A stretch of 42,407 bases of DNA. Origin: GCA-020343675 sp964462945. GTDB lineage: Bacteria > Planctomycetota > Phycisphaerae > Sedimentisphaerales > Anaerobacaceae. Where the stretch lies: positions 1 to 42,407 of the forward strand of contig CAYWZW010000048.1 in NCBI GenBank assembly GCA_964462945.1. Direction: 5' to 3'. The notes beneath the pieces were generated by a model. That model searched no databases. It saw nothing but the letters and a program-made list of their open reading frames with translations, and was not told the origin of the DNA. The translations under genes were made by a program, and so were the position numbers. This document shows, one piece after another, positions 32,306 through 40,462 of the stretch; the stretch's first letter is position 1, and the number at the start of each line of letters is the position of its first letter.

Positions 32306-32859
32306 TCTTCTTCACTCATCCATACTGCCAGCAACTGAACCGCTTTGCATCTGTAAACTCTCGCCGTTCCCGCTGATATGCCCAATATCCTGCCTACCTG
32401 AGTGTAGGACAACTCTGCAAGGTCACGCAGCGTGACCACGTTCCTGAGATGTTCAGGCAGTCGAGCTATATGACTTCTGAGAATCTCCTGCAGGTATTTG
32501 GAATCCAGATCTCCTGCCGGAGAACTCACAGCTTCTACGGCGGTCACGGGCATGGCCAGCCTGTTCTTCTCAGCCATCCTCCGTCTTAATACTGAAATCG
32601 CCACATTATTCGCGACACGGAAAACGTACGCTTTTACATGGTCGGGTTTTCGCCCCCCTTCAAAATGGGCCAATTGCAGAAACGTATCCTGGTAGGCGTC
32701 ACATACGTCCTGCTCGTTGCCCAGTATTCGCCAGAGCATCGTGACCAGGTCCTGGCCGTGCTTCTGCATGGCAGACAGGACCCACCGCTGGCTCTCGGCA
32801 ACAGACTCAGCGACGGCAAAATCCCAAAGCGATGCGTAACTTACGGCCTTGCCAAACAT
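32302..32859 (-). CDS. ECF-type RNA polymerase sigma factor
   Basis: The 185-aa product shows region 2 (about 25-95; ILGNEQDVCDAYQDTFLQL and HVKAYVFRVANNVA) and region 4 (about 125-180; LPEHLRNVVTLRDLAELS and a helix-turn-helix VGRILGISAGTARVYRCKA). It is divergent from the secretion operon, and the intergenic region carries matching inverted motifs in front of both genes. It may therefore regulate itself and the secretion genes. It is only distantly similar to the sigma factor at 150-713. The ATGA overlap with the following membrane protein supports a sigma/anti-sigma pair. Confidence 0.9.
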   Translation of the reverse strand: MFGKAVSYASLWDFAVAESVAESQRWVLSAMQKHGQDLVTMLWRILGNEQDVCDAYQDTFLQLAHFEGGRKPDHVKAYVFRVANNVAISVLRRRMAEKNRLAMPVTAVEAVSSPAGDLDSKYLQEILRSHIARLPEHLRNVVTLRDLAELSYTQVGRILGISAGTARVYRCKAVQLLAVWMSEEE

Positions 32860-32897
32860 AAGCGTCTATTCACCCTATTTTACCCTGCTCTGTCTGT

Positions 32898-32996
32898 ATA
32901 AGACGCGGCACCAGATAATATGTTAACAAAAATATTCCCAAATGTGAGGAAAAAGTCGCTTTTTCGGATAACGTTTGCCGTGCCGCAGCGTCTTAT
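32898..32996. promoter_or_regulatory. Divergent inverted motif between the sigma gene and the secretion operon
   Basis: ATAAGACGC-GGCAC at 32898-32911 recurs in reverse complement as GTGCC-GCA-GCGTCTTAT at 32980-32996, so each transcription unit faces an outward GTGCCGC..GTCTTAT. The arms are about 68 bases apart with an AT-rich centre. They may be a shared operator, or the promoter elements of one sigma factor serving both directions. Confidence 0.45.
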
Positions 32997-33052
32997 GTTC
33001 TGTAGCGAACCGTTGGAAGACGCAGGATTCGTCAAAATCAAGCCGCTGGGAT

Positions 33053-34237
33053 ATGGATACAAGTCATTGTAAAAACGGCTCTTACCAACCGAGCAAGAAC
33101 GCTGAGGATGTGGTGCCCTTGGTGGATGATCTGCTCAGTAAAGCTGCAGAATATGGTGCAAGCGACATCCACTTCGAGCCAACAGGCGCTGAATTGGCCG
33201 TAAAATTCCGGCTGGATGGTGTCCTGAGCACCGTAGAAAGACTGCCCAGATCGCTGTCCGACAATGTGATCGCAAGGCTGAAGGTTCTGGGGGGGCTTCT
33301 GACCTATCGCAACGATATACCCCAGGAAGGCCGAATTGAGGCCGGCAACCACGAACATAGCCGCGTTATGGACCAGCGGCTGGCGGTCTTCCCGACGATA
33401 CACGGCCAGCGCGCCGTGGTGCGTCTGTTCTACAGCAGCACCGAACTGATGGAACTGGAGCAGTTGGGCTTCTCGCAGCCCACGTACACAGTTCTGAAAA
33501 ACATTGCCGCCCAGAGCCAGGGCGTTTTATTGCTGACCGGCCCGGCGGGCAGCGGAAAGAGCACGACCCTCGCCGCCCTTCTGCGGCATATCCTGAAATT
33601 CTACGCCGGCAAGAGCGTCGTGACCCTCGAAGACCCAGTGGAAATCAGGATTGACGGGGCCACACAGGTCCAGATTACGCCGCACGGCCAGATGACGTTT
33701 CCTACGGCGCTTCGCTCGCTGCTGCGGCAGGACCCGCAGGTCCTGATGATCGGGGAGATCCGGGACGCCGAGACGGCAAAGATCGCCATCGAGGCGGGAC
33801 TGACGGGCCATCTGCTTATGAGTACGATGCACAGCGGCTCGCCCGCCGGGGCGCTGCTGCGGCTGTTGGAGATGGGCATCGAGCCATACCAGGTCACCTC
33901 AAGCATCTCGGCGGTCCTGAACCAGAGGCTGGTCAGGAGACTTTGCGCAAAATGTAAGCAGAAGGTCGAAGCGACGGGCCTGTTCAAAGCGACTGGATGC
34001 GAGGATTGCTTTAACACCGGCTACAAAGGCCGAGTCCTGATCGCCGAGATAGTGCAACTCGACAGCCAGTTGCGAAAGGCCATTTTATCCAAAGCCGACC
34101 TGGACGAGCTTGAGAACATCCTTAAAGATAAAGGTCACACAACGATGCTCGCCGACGGTCAGCGACTGGTGACTGAAGGTATTACCACCGAAGATGAGCT
34201 CAATAAGGTTTGCGGAATCGTCTCAGACAATTCGTAA
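33053..34237 (+). CDS. gspE: GspE-family secretion ATPase lacking the N1 domain
   Basis: The 394-aa protein starts directly with the N2-like domain (18-150; AAEYGASDIHFEPTG). The RecA-like domain follows with Walker A GPAGSGKST (163-171), Asp box LEDPVEI, Walker B VLMIGEIRD, His box MSTMHSGSPAGALLRL, and a zinc set CAKCK ... CEDC. It lacks the roughly 190-residue N-terminal part of the GspE at 29533-31410, which normally docks to GspL/PilM. ATG 33053 is preferred over upstream in-frame starts because the N-terminal extension has no family similarity. It is the first gene of the plus-strand operon. Confidence 0.88.
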   Translation: MDTSHCKNGSYQPSKNAEDVVPLVDDLLSKAAEYGASDIHFEPTGAELAVKFRLDGVLSTVERLPRSLSDNVIARLKVLGGLLTYRNDIPQEGRIEAGNHEHSRVMDQRLAVFPTIHGQRAVVRLFYSSTELMELEQLGFSQPTYTVLKNIAAQSQGVLLLTGPAGSGKSTTLAALLRHILKFYAGKSVVTLEDPVEIRIDGATQVQITPHGQMTFPTALRSLLRQDPQVLMIGEIRDAETAKIAIEAGLTGHLLMSTMHSGSPAGALLRLLEMGIEPYQVTSSISAVLNQRLVRRLCAKCKQKVEATGLFKATGCEDCFNTGYKGRVLIAEIVQLDSQLRKAILSKADLDELENILKDKGHTTMLADGQRLVTEGITTEDELNKVCGIVSDNS

Positions 34238-34254
34238 GCTTGGGAGAGTGTTTT

Positions 34255-35349
34255 ATGAAACGCGGGATTGTCGCTCTTGTCGTTCTATCACTGGTTTTTG
34301 TACCGGCGCATGCGCGTCGCTCTGCAGAGGGTCCGGTTACGCTGACGGTCTGGCCGGCCAAAACTGCCGAAGCGCCGAGCAATCTACAGCTCTTGCCGAA
34401 AGCCGAGGACCTCACCGATGCCGATGCGGTGCCTCTGTACGAAAGAGCGGTTCAGGCCATGCCCAGAGGCATCACGCAGGACCAGGTGCGCGAGTGGCTC
34501 GATCTGCCGCCTGACGAAAGAGCGGTTCAGGCCATGCCCAGAAGCATCACGGAGGACCAGGTGCGCGAGTGGCTCGATCTGCCGCCTGAGCGGTTACCCC
34601 AGCAGCAGGCCGAAGATATGGTACAGAAATACATGGAGAGCCTGAAGCTTGTCGTTCAGGCAACCAAGTGCAAACAATGCAAATGGCCCGATTGGCAGCC
34701 CGATGATGGCCCTCCGAATCTGAGTTCGTACAGAGAGCTGGCCTTTGTCATCCGGCTATGGGCAAGATTAGAGATTTCGCGTGCGGAGTACAAGGGCGCC
34801 TTGGCTGTGACGCAAACAGGTTTCGGCATGGCCAGACATCTCGAGGGAGCTCCGACGATTATACATGGCTTAGTCGGAGTGGCCGTCGGCGCGCTGATGT
34901 GCGGAGAGATCGAGCAGTTTATACAAAGGAAGGATTCGCCGAACCTTTATGCTGCGATGGCGGAGTTGCCCAGGCCGCTTATCGATATGGAAAAAGCAAT
35001 CGAGAAGGAAAAAGCACATCTGAAAGACTTCGATGCTGCGACCCGGGAGGAACTTGAAAAGCAGTTGAAAACGACCCATGATTGGTCACGCCTGGTTGCC
35101 AGGAGACTGGACAACCGCGTCAATGCGCTGCAGGCTGTGGAGGCGATACGGCATTACGCCGCCGCGCATGACGGGCAGTTACCGCAGGCGCTCGGCGACA
35201 TAAAAGACATAGCGGTTCCGAACGACCTGATGAGCGGCAAGGCGTTTGAGTATCGCCGCACAGCCACGGGTGCGGCGTTACAGTCGGCAATACCCGATGG
35301 CGGCAATGAGCGAGACGCCGTTCACTATCAAATCGTACTCAGAAAATAG
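34255..35349 (+). CDS. Secreted protein of unknown function with a recent internal duplication
   Basis: GGGAGAG 8 bases before ATG 34255 fixes the start. The 364-aa product has a signal peptide (about 1-20, LVVLSLVFVPAHA). Residues 63-87 and 88-112 are a tandem repeat (ERAVQAMPR.IT.DQVREWL). The rest is helical, with a possible CKQC (about 141-144) and a C-terminal SGKAFEYRRTATGAAL that resembles the DPFSG-x-x-LxYR ending of the protein at 1243-2589. The two appear to be distant paralogues. It sits between the ATPase and the first GspF, so it is likely a cargo, a pseudopilus-associated factor or a regulator of the secretion machine; no function is known. Confidence 0.75.
   Translation: MKRGIVALVVLSLVFVPAHARRSAEGPVTLTVWPAKTAEAPSNLQLLPKAEDLTDADAVPLYERAVQAMPRGITQDQVREWLDLPPDERAVQAMPRSITEDQVREWLDLPPERLPQQQAEDMVQKYMESLKLVVQATKCKQCKWPDWQPDDGPPNLSSYRELAFVIRLWARLEISRAEYKGALAVTQTGFGMARHLEGAPTIIHGLVGVAVGALMCGEIEQFIQRKDSPNLYAAMAELPRPLIDMEKAIEKEKAHLKDFDAATREELEKQLKTTHDWSRLVARRLDNRVNALQAVEAIRHYAAAHDGQLPQALGDIKDIAVPNDLMSGKAFEYRRTATGAALQSAIPDGGNERDAVHYQIVLRK
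34441..34590 (+). repeat. 75-bp tandem duplication inside a coding gene
   Basis: Units 34441-34515 and 34516-34590 are directly adjacent, both 75 bases, and differ at 3 positions only. They keep the frame (25 codons each). The near identity at synonymous sites points to a recent duplication. Confidence 0.92.
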
Positions 35350-35373
35350 TCTGACGACTATCGAGGACCAAAC

Positions 35374-36579
35374 ATGGCGACATTCGAATATAACGCACTA
35401 ACGCCGGCGGGCCGGCTGATGAAAGGCACGATTGAGGCCGGCTCGCGCGAGGAGGCGGACGGGCTGCTCAAACAGATGCAGCTTTCCGTCAATTCCATCG
35501 AAAAGGCCAAGGCCGAGAAGCCCAAGACAGCCATCGGCAGAAACGAATTCGTGCTCTTCAATCAGCAGTTGGCCTCCATCACGAAAGCAGGAATTCCCCT
35601 CGAAAGAGGCCTGCGGGAGCTTACCCACGACCTCCATTCAAGACCCATGCGGAGGCTCGTCGATGCGATTGCGGACGACCTGGAAAAGGGTATAGGCATC
35701 GAGCACGCGTTTGAGAAGAGACAGAAGCGTTTTCCGCCTCTGTACGGCCGAATTCTCAAGGCCGGCGTGGAAACGGGCCGGCTGAGTGAAATGCTCACCA
35801 GCCTCAACCGCCATCTGGAGATGGCCAACCAGACCAGGAGAATCATCTTCGAGGCGATCAGCTACCCGGTAGTTATTCTGATCCTGGCGGCTGTCATATT
35901 GACGGGTGTATTTACGTTCATCATCCCGCAGTTCGGAGCGGTGCTGACCGAGATGACCGAAGGCAAAAGTCTGCCGAAGCTGACGCAACTGTTTCTCGGT
36001 ATGGCCCGGAACGTCGGGCCGTTTTGGTTTGTTGTAGGATGTGTCATTGCTGCAATAATCGTTCTTTTTGCAGCGCTCTCTGCCTCTGCGGCAGGACGGA
36101 GATTTAAGGAATCGGTGTTTCTGAACGTACCGGTTATCGGCCGGGTTTATCACAGCAGCGTGCTCAGCAGGATGGCCGAGGCGATGGCGATCATGGTGGC
36201 GGCCGGCTGCGATATGCCGTTATCTCTGAGATTGAGCTCGGGCGCCACGGGAAGCGAGAAGCTTATCCTGGAAAGCGAGGTCATAGCCGGCCAAATCGAG
36301 CAGGGAACCAATATCTTAGAGGCCGGACAATTCTGCCGGATGATCCCCAGGCTGTTCCTGTATTCCGTCCAGTTGGGCACGCAGCGAAACGAGCTGCAGG
36401 ATAATCTCTACAGTCTCGGCCAGATGTACGCCGAGCAGGCGCGGTGCGCCCAGGCAAGACTCCAGGCGGTGCTACTGCCTTTGATGATAATCGGCGTGGG
36501 CGGCTTCGTGGCGATGACCATCCTTGCCATGTTCCTGCCCATGATAAGTATTATCACATCGTTATCTTCTTCGGCTTGA
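35374..36579 (+). CDS. gspF: GspF/PilC-type inner-membrane platform protein
   Basis: The 401-aa protein has the family layout: a short N-terminal domain (FEYNALTPAGRLMKGTIEA), a first cytoplasmic T2SSF helical domain (60-165; GIPLERGLRELTHDL, ILKAGVETGRLSEML), a TM near 168-195 with FIIPQFGAVL, a TM near 212-238, a second T2SSF domain (265-365; AMAIMVAAGCDMPLSLRL) and a final TM (370-398). GAGGA before the ATG fixes the start. It forms the membrane platform on which the GspE ATPase works. The next gene, a second GspF, begins 3 bases after its stop. Confidence 0.93.
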   Translation: MATFEYNALTPAGRLMKGTIEAGSREEADGLLKQMQLSVNSIEKAKAEKPKTAIGRNEFVLFNQQLASITKAGIPLERGLRELTHDLHSRPMRRLVDAIADDLEKGIGIEHAFEKRQKRFPPLYGRILKAGVETGRLSEMLTSLNRHLEMANQTRRIIFEAISYPVVILILAAVILTGVFTFIIPQFGAVLTEMTEGKSLPKLTQLFLGMARNVGPFWFVVGCVIAAIIVLFAALSASAAGRRFKESVFLNVPVIGRVYHSSVLSRMAEAMAIMVAAGCDMPLSLRLSSGATGSEKLILESEVIAGQIEQGTNILEAGQFCRMIPRLFLYSVQLGTQRNELQDNLYSLGQMYAEQARCAQARLQAVLLPLMIIGVGGFVAMTILAMFLPMISIITSLSSSA

Positions 36580-36582
36580 AAT

Positions 36583-38043
36583 ATGCTCATAGTCATAGCC
36601 ATAACAATAGTCATGTTGATTTTGTACGCGTACCTCGGTTGGCAGCGGCCGGGTATCGCACTGGTAACTTCGCCGTTTGTTACCGGCGCATTGGTACTCA
36701 TTGCAGTTACGGAGGAGAATATCGTGGCAGTCGGTGTAGCCCCTCTTGTTTTCGCTGCGACGCTCATCGCGGTTCTGGTGTCAAGACGCGAACCCGACGC
36801 GGGACAGTGGCCCCAAACATGCGCCAAATGGATAGTCATCGTCTTCTTGTTCCTCCTTGCATTAGTCGCGGCCGCCGTTGTGTTCGGTCCTCTGGGTTTC
36901 ATTGGGATTGCGCTCTTTGTCTTGTTCATAGGTTCAATCATCGCATACGGCTTAACCTCGCGTCACGCCACCGCTGCGTACGTTATTTCGACGATTGGTT
37001 CGAGCATGCGGCAGAATCTGCCGCTGCCGATGGCGCTGGAATCGGCGGCCAGCGGATTTGCCGATAGCCGATCCAGAATTCTGAACGGCATAGGGAAATG
37101 GCTGGTTCAGGGCTACTCATTGAGCGAGTCCATCAAACGAGGCTACCCGAAGTGCCCCGGCTACGCGGTGGCGATGATCGCCGCGGGCGAGCGCATCGAC
37201 CAGCTTCCGTTAGCAATCAAGGCGATTGAGGCGGACATGGTGGCCAAGGCCGATGAGCGCAGAAAGATCCGGCCGGTACATCCGCTTTATCCACTGATAC
37301 TCATGACCTTTACTTTTCTTGTGCTGTTGAGCCTGATGATGTTTGTCATTCCGCAGTTTGAAAACGCATTGACAGAAATGACTGAAGGGGCAGCATTTCC
37401 GGCGCCTACTCGATGGCTCTTTGGAATCACAAGCGTTGTTGCGTTTGAGTATGGGTGGCTGATCTGCCTGATCCTTGTATTGAACGCCCTCGTGGCCTTT
37501 CCGGTTTCGATATACGTCAGGTTCAGGCCCCGGAGGCCCGAAAAGCCTTATCTGTTTTCCCGAATCGGCGACTTTGTCAAATGGCATCTGCCTATCTTGC
37601 ACCGGTTCGAGAAGGATTATTCAATGATTCAGGTGGTCGAGCTTCTGCGCCTCTCGCTGAACGCCGGCTGCACCGTCAATGACGCGATAAAGAACGCCCT
37701 CGGCCTGGATGTGAACAACTGTTTCAGGAAGCGCCTGCGAAAATGGCTCCAAAAGGTCGAACGAGGTGACAACATTTCCACAGCAGCCAGAGAAAGCAAA
37801 TTAGGCTCTCCTCTGGCATGGGCCTTTGACGAGAAGGTGAATCAGGGCAATACGCTGTCTATTCTGGAAACGCTTGAGTCATTTTATCGCTCGAACTACA
37901 GCTACTGCGTGAACCTCGCCCGGTTCATCCTATGGCCTTGTGTGATCCTGATCATGGGTGCTACAGTGGGATTTGTCGTCTATGCGATATTCTCGCCGCT
38001 TATCGCCATTATCACTCAACTGGCGAACCAGGTAAACCCGTAG
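36583..38043 (+). CDS. gspF: Second GspF/PilC-type platform protein with an N-terminal membrane extension
   Basis: At 486 aa this is longer than the family norm of about 400. The first 125 residues are four or so extra hydrophobic segments (AITIVMLILYAYLGW, LVTSPFVTGALVLIAV, ATLIAVLV, IVIVFLFLLALVAAAVVFGPLGFIGIALFV; the last is a long double span). The usual T2SSF domains follow (130-235; 355-450) with FVIPQFENAL near 250 and a last TM (455-480). The GspF part is divergent from its neighbour. Two adjacent platform proteins suggest a heteromeric platform, or two machines sharing one operon. Confidence 0.88.
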   Translation: MLIVIAITIVMLILYAYLGWQRPGIALVTSPFVTGALVLIAVTEENIVAVGVAPLVFAATLIAVLVSRREPDAGQWPQTCAKWIVIVFLFLLALVAAAVVFGPLGFIGIALFVLFIGSIIAYGLTSRHATAAYVISTIGSSMRQNLPLPMALESAASGFADSRSRILNGIGKWLVQGYSLSESIKRGYPKCPGYAVAMIAAGERIDQLPLAIKAIEADMVAKADERRKIRPVHPLYPLILMTFTFLVLLSLMMFVIPQFENALTEMTEGAAFPAPTRWLFGITSVVAFEYGWLICLILVLNALVAFPVSIYVRFRPRRPEKPYLFSRIGDFVKWHLPILHRFEKDYSMIQVVELLRLSLNAGCTVNDAIKNALGLDVNNCFRKRLRKWLQKVERGDNISTAARESKLGSPLAWAFDEKVNQGNTLSILETLESFYRSNYSYCVNLARFILWPCVILIMGATVGFVVYAIFSPLIAIITQLANQVNP

Positions 38044-38065
38044 CAGGCGTAAATGGAGCAAAGCT

Positions 38066-38458
38066 ATGTCCGGCAAAAACGAACGACACCGCGGCTTCCT
38101 CTTGACCGAACTCATCGTTGCGTTGAGCATCCTGGGGCTGCTGCTGGCCGGGCTGGCAATGTCACTGCACGGATTCGCCAAGTTCAATCGCTACCAGTTG
38201 GTCCGGCAGCAGTGCATCGCGGCGGCCCAGGCGGAGCTTGACAGTATCGCCGCGACGGGCCGCCCAATCCCTGATGAAGATTTCAGCCGGCTCTGGCCCA
38301 GGCTCACCGTTGCCATCGAGCAGACACCCGGCGCGGGCCAATGGCAGGGAACCCAACGCGTAGAGGTAACAGCGAGCGGGAAAAACTTTCGCAAGGAAGT
38401 GAGCATTCAGCTATCCAGGTACATTCTCAGGGAGAAATCCTTAGCCGAAGGGAAGTGA
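38066..38458 (+). CDS. GspI/GspJ-like pseudopilin
   Basis: The 130-aa protein carries a type III (prepilin) leader: MSGKNERHRG, then FLLTELIVALSILGLLLAGL with the invariant Glu at +5 after the predicted cleavage at Gly10. The remainder is a short soluble domain. It is a minor pseudopilin candidate. The downstream pseudopilin begins 5 bases after its stop. No prepilin peptidase gene is in the window, so processing must come from elsewhere in the genome. Confidence 0.85.
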   Translation: MSGKNERHRGFLLTELIVALSILGLLLAGLAMSLHGFAKFNRYQLVRQQCIAAAQAELDSIAATGRPIPDEDFSRLWPRLTVAIEQTPGAGQWQGTQRVEVTASGKNFRKEVSIQLSRYILREKSLAEGK

Positions 38459-38463
38459 TAAAG

Positions 38464-38985
38464 ATGCGTACTCGTGCTTCGCAGAGCAGCAAGGGCTTTA
38501 CCTTGGTAGAGATAATGGTCGTCGTTATCATTCTTCCATTCGTGTTTGTAATCATGGACGGATTATTCAGGACGCTCCTCGCCGAGATTCCGTGGTCCTG
38601 GCGCATCGCCCAGGAGAACACAGTGGTAATCAATATGTTGGAGCGGATGCACCAGGACTTGGATAAAGCAAAGGGACTGCCGACATCGTTCGCGGGGCAA
38701 GCTGCAAATGATGAGCTGCTCCTGATCGAACTGGCGGACGGCCTGATCTGCTATCAGTTGAAAGACGGCCAGGTCACCAGACGCAGGCTGACAGGCATCC
38801 GGAAAGGTGACGCGGAAGAAACAAGAGTCTGGACGGTACCTCACGCCAAAGTGGAGTGGAAGATTTGGACCCAAAACGGCCAAGGTTATGCCGTCGAGAC
38901 GAAAACCAGTATCGAGTATGAGAATCGAGGCCAATGGAATAGGAAAATGGCGAATTCGCATCTGTATTTTGTGGGCGCTTTGTGA
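38464..38985 (+). CDS. GspJ-like pseudopilin
   Basis: ATG 38464 gives a 173-aa protein with leader MRTRASQSSKG, then FTLVEIMVVVIILPFVFVIM, showing Phe+1 and Glu+5. A Pro interrupts the hydrophobic helix, which is unusual for pseudopilins. The soluble domain (40-173) has beta-strand patterns such as LLLIELADGLICYQLKDG as in GspJ-like proteins. The reading frame extends 41 codons upstream, but those codons overlap the preceding gene and carry no leader. The next gene's frame opens at GTG 38982, overlapping this stop. Confidence 0.85.
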   Translation: MRTRASQSSKGFTLVEIMVVVIILPFVFVIMDGLFRTLLAEIPWSWRIAQENTVVINMLERMHQDLDKAKGLPTSFAGQAANDELLLIELADGLICYQLKDGQVTRRRLTGIRKGDAEETRVWTVPHAKVEWKIWTQNGQGYAVETKTSIEYENRGQWNRKMANSHLYFVGAL

Positions 38986-39002
38986 AAGGTTCTCAAACAG
39001 CA

Positions 39003-39434
39003 ATGAAGAAGCCAAGAGACAACGGTTTTGTTTTGATACTTGTGATCACGGCAATAGCCCTCATCGGCATCGAGATGTTCGTTCTGGCCAGTATTGCCAA
39101 CACGATGCAGTTCCAGTCCCATGCGGCTTATTTACGGGCCTGTGAGCGGAACCTGCTGGCCAGCGGCCTGGCGTGGGCGAAAAAGAATATCCCGGATAAG
39201 ACTGGAGAAACTCTTGACCAGACGATAAAATTGGATGTCAGCGAAATGAACATCCGCCTCTCAGCCCTGGAGGTGACGATCAGTCCGGCGCCGGACAAAG
39301 AGGCGGAAGTTCACATCAATACATCGTGCAGCCGCGGCCGGCAGACGCTCAGAGGCAGCGGCACGTACAGAATTGGGCTATATGATAAGCAAGAAACAGC
39401 TCCTGGAGCACGCGAAAACCCAGCAGGCGACTGA
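39003..39434 (+). CDS. GspK/PilX-like minor pilin-type protein
   Basis: From ATG 39003 the 143-aa product starts MKKPRDNG then FVLILVITAIALIGIEMFVL, a hydrophobic helix typical of PilX/GspK N-termini. The Glu lies deep in the helix rather than at +5, which is a GspK/PilX-like feature. The remainder is a small soluble domain with NLLASGLAWAKKN, as seen in PilX/GspK-type proteins. Full GspK is about 300 aa, so this is short. A GTG at 38982 is an alternative start. Its last 53 bases overlap the start of the PilT-like gene in another frame. Confidence 0.7.
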   Translation: MKKPRDNGFVLILVITAIALIGIEMFVLASIANTMQFQSHAAYLRACERNLLASGLAWAKKNIPDKTGETLDQTIKLDVSEMNIRLSALEVTISPAPDKEAEVHINTSCSRGRQTLRGSGTYRIGLYDKQETAPGARENPAGD

Positions 39435-40410
39435 TATCCACGTTTGTGCCGGCGCCCCCATTCTGTTCAGGGTGGGAGGCAAATTAGTTCCCATTACAAA
39501 AGAGAAGCTGACGGCCGCCCAGAGCCGGGACCTCTCGCTGGAGTTGCTGACCGAAGAGCAGAAAGTCCGGTTCGAGAAGAATCTCGATTACGACCTGATG
39601 TTGGCCGATGGGGCCGGCAGGTACCGGATAAACGTTGGCTACTTCAACGGCGCGGTCGGCTCCACAATTCGAATCCTTCCCACGCGCCCCAGAACGATTG
39701 AGGAATTGTCTCTTCCGGACGTCGTCAAAGACCTGGCCCGCAGAACGAAGGGGCTGGTGCTCATCACCGGCAGCACGAGCCAGGGCAAAACCACGACCAT
39801 GGCGGCGATGATCGATGAGATCAACGCGACCTGTGAGAAGCATATCATCACGATTGAGGACCCGATTGAGTACGTGCACACCAACAAAGCCGGCATGGTC
39901 AGGCAAAGGGAAGTCGCAAGAGACACCCAGAGTTTCTACACGGGTCTGCGGGCGGCCTTGCGGCAGGACCCGGACGTGATTGCCATCGGCGAGATGAGAG
40001 ACTACGAGACCATCAAGATTGCCCTGGCCGCCGCCGAGACCGGCGTTCTGGTCCTTTCCACCCTGCACGTCATATCGATTGATAAGATTATTGAAAGGCT
40101 GCTAAGTTACGCCCCCGCTACTGAGGAAGGTCAGTTAAGATTTCTCCTGGCAGAATCGCTGCAGGGCATGATTCACCAGGAGCTGGTCCCCACCGTGAAG
40201 GGCGGGCAGAGGGTGGCCTGCGAGATATTGGTCGTCACCAGCGCCGCAAAGAACATTATCAGGAGAAAAGGCGGCTTCTTCCTGAGAAGCGTGATCGAAA
40301 CGGGCAAGAAACACGGGATGATGACCATGACCGAATCCATCAACGCCCTTCTCCAAGCCGGCACAATCAGCGAAGGTGTTGCAGAAAGCATCCTGGCAAA
40401 TTATAAATAG
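39382..40410 (+). CDS. pilT: PilT-like retraction ATPase
   Basis: The 342-aa protein has the PilT layout: an N-terminal PAS-like domain (1-100; ATDIHVCAGAPILFRVGGKL), Walker A GSTSQGKTTT (129-138), Asp box IEDPIEYVH, Walker B VIAIGEMRDYETI, His box LSTLHVISIDKIIERL, and a C-terminal helix motif AAKNIIRRK in place of the classic AIRNLIRE. The Walker A carries Gln where Gly/Ser is usual but keeps the GK-T core. PilT disassembles pili; with GspE and the pseudopilins upstream it points to a dynamic pilus rather than a pure secretion system. ATG 39382 lies within the preceding gene. Confidence 0.9.
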   Translation: MISKKQLLEHAKTQQATDIHVCAGAPILFRVGGKLVPITKEKLTAAQSRDLSLELLTEEQKVRFEKNLDYDLMLADGAGRYRINVGYFNGAVGSTIRILPTRPRTIEELSLPDVVKDLARRTKGLVLITGSTSQGKTTTMAAMIDEINATCEKHIITIEDPIEYVHTNKAGMVRQREVARDTQSFYTGLRAALRQDPDVIAIGEMRDYETIKIALAAAETGVLVLSTLHVISIDKIIERLLSYAPATEEGQLRFLLAESLQGMIHQELVPTVKGGQRVACEILVVTSAAKNIIRRKGGFFLRSVIETGKKHGMMTMTESINALLQAGTISEGVAESILANYK

Positions 40411-40462
40411 TCACGCTGTAAGAGCCTGATTCGCAGCACAACGTTATTTCGTGCCGCCTGAT

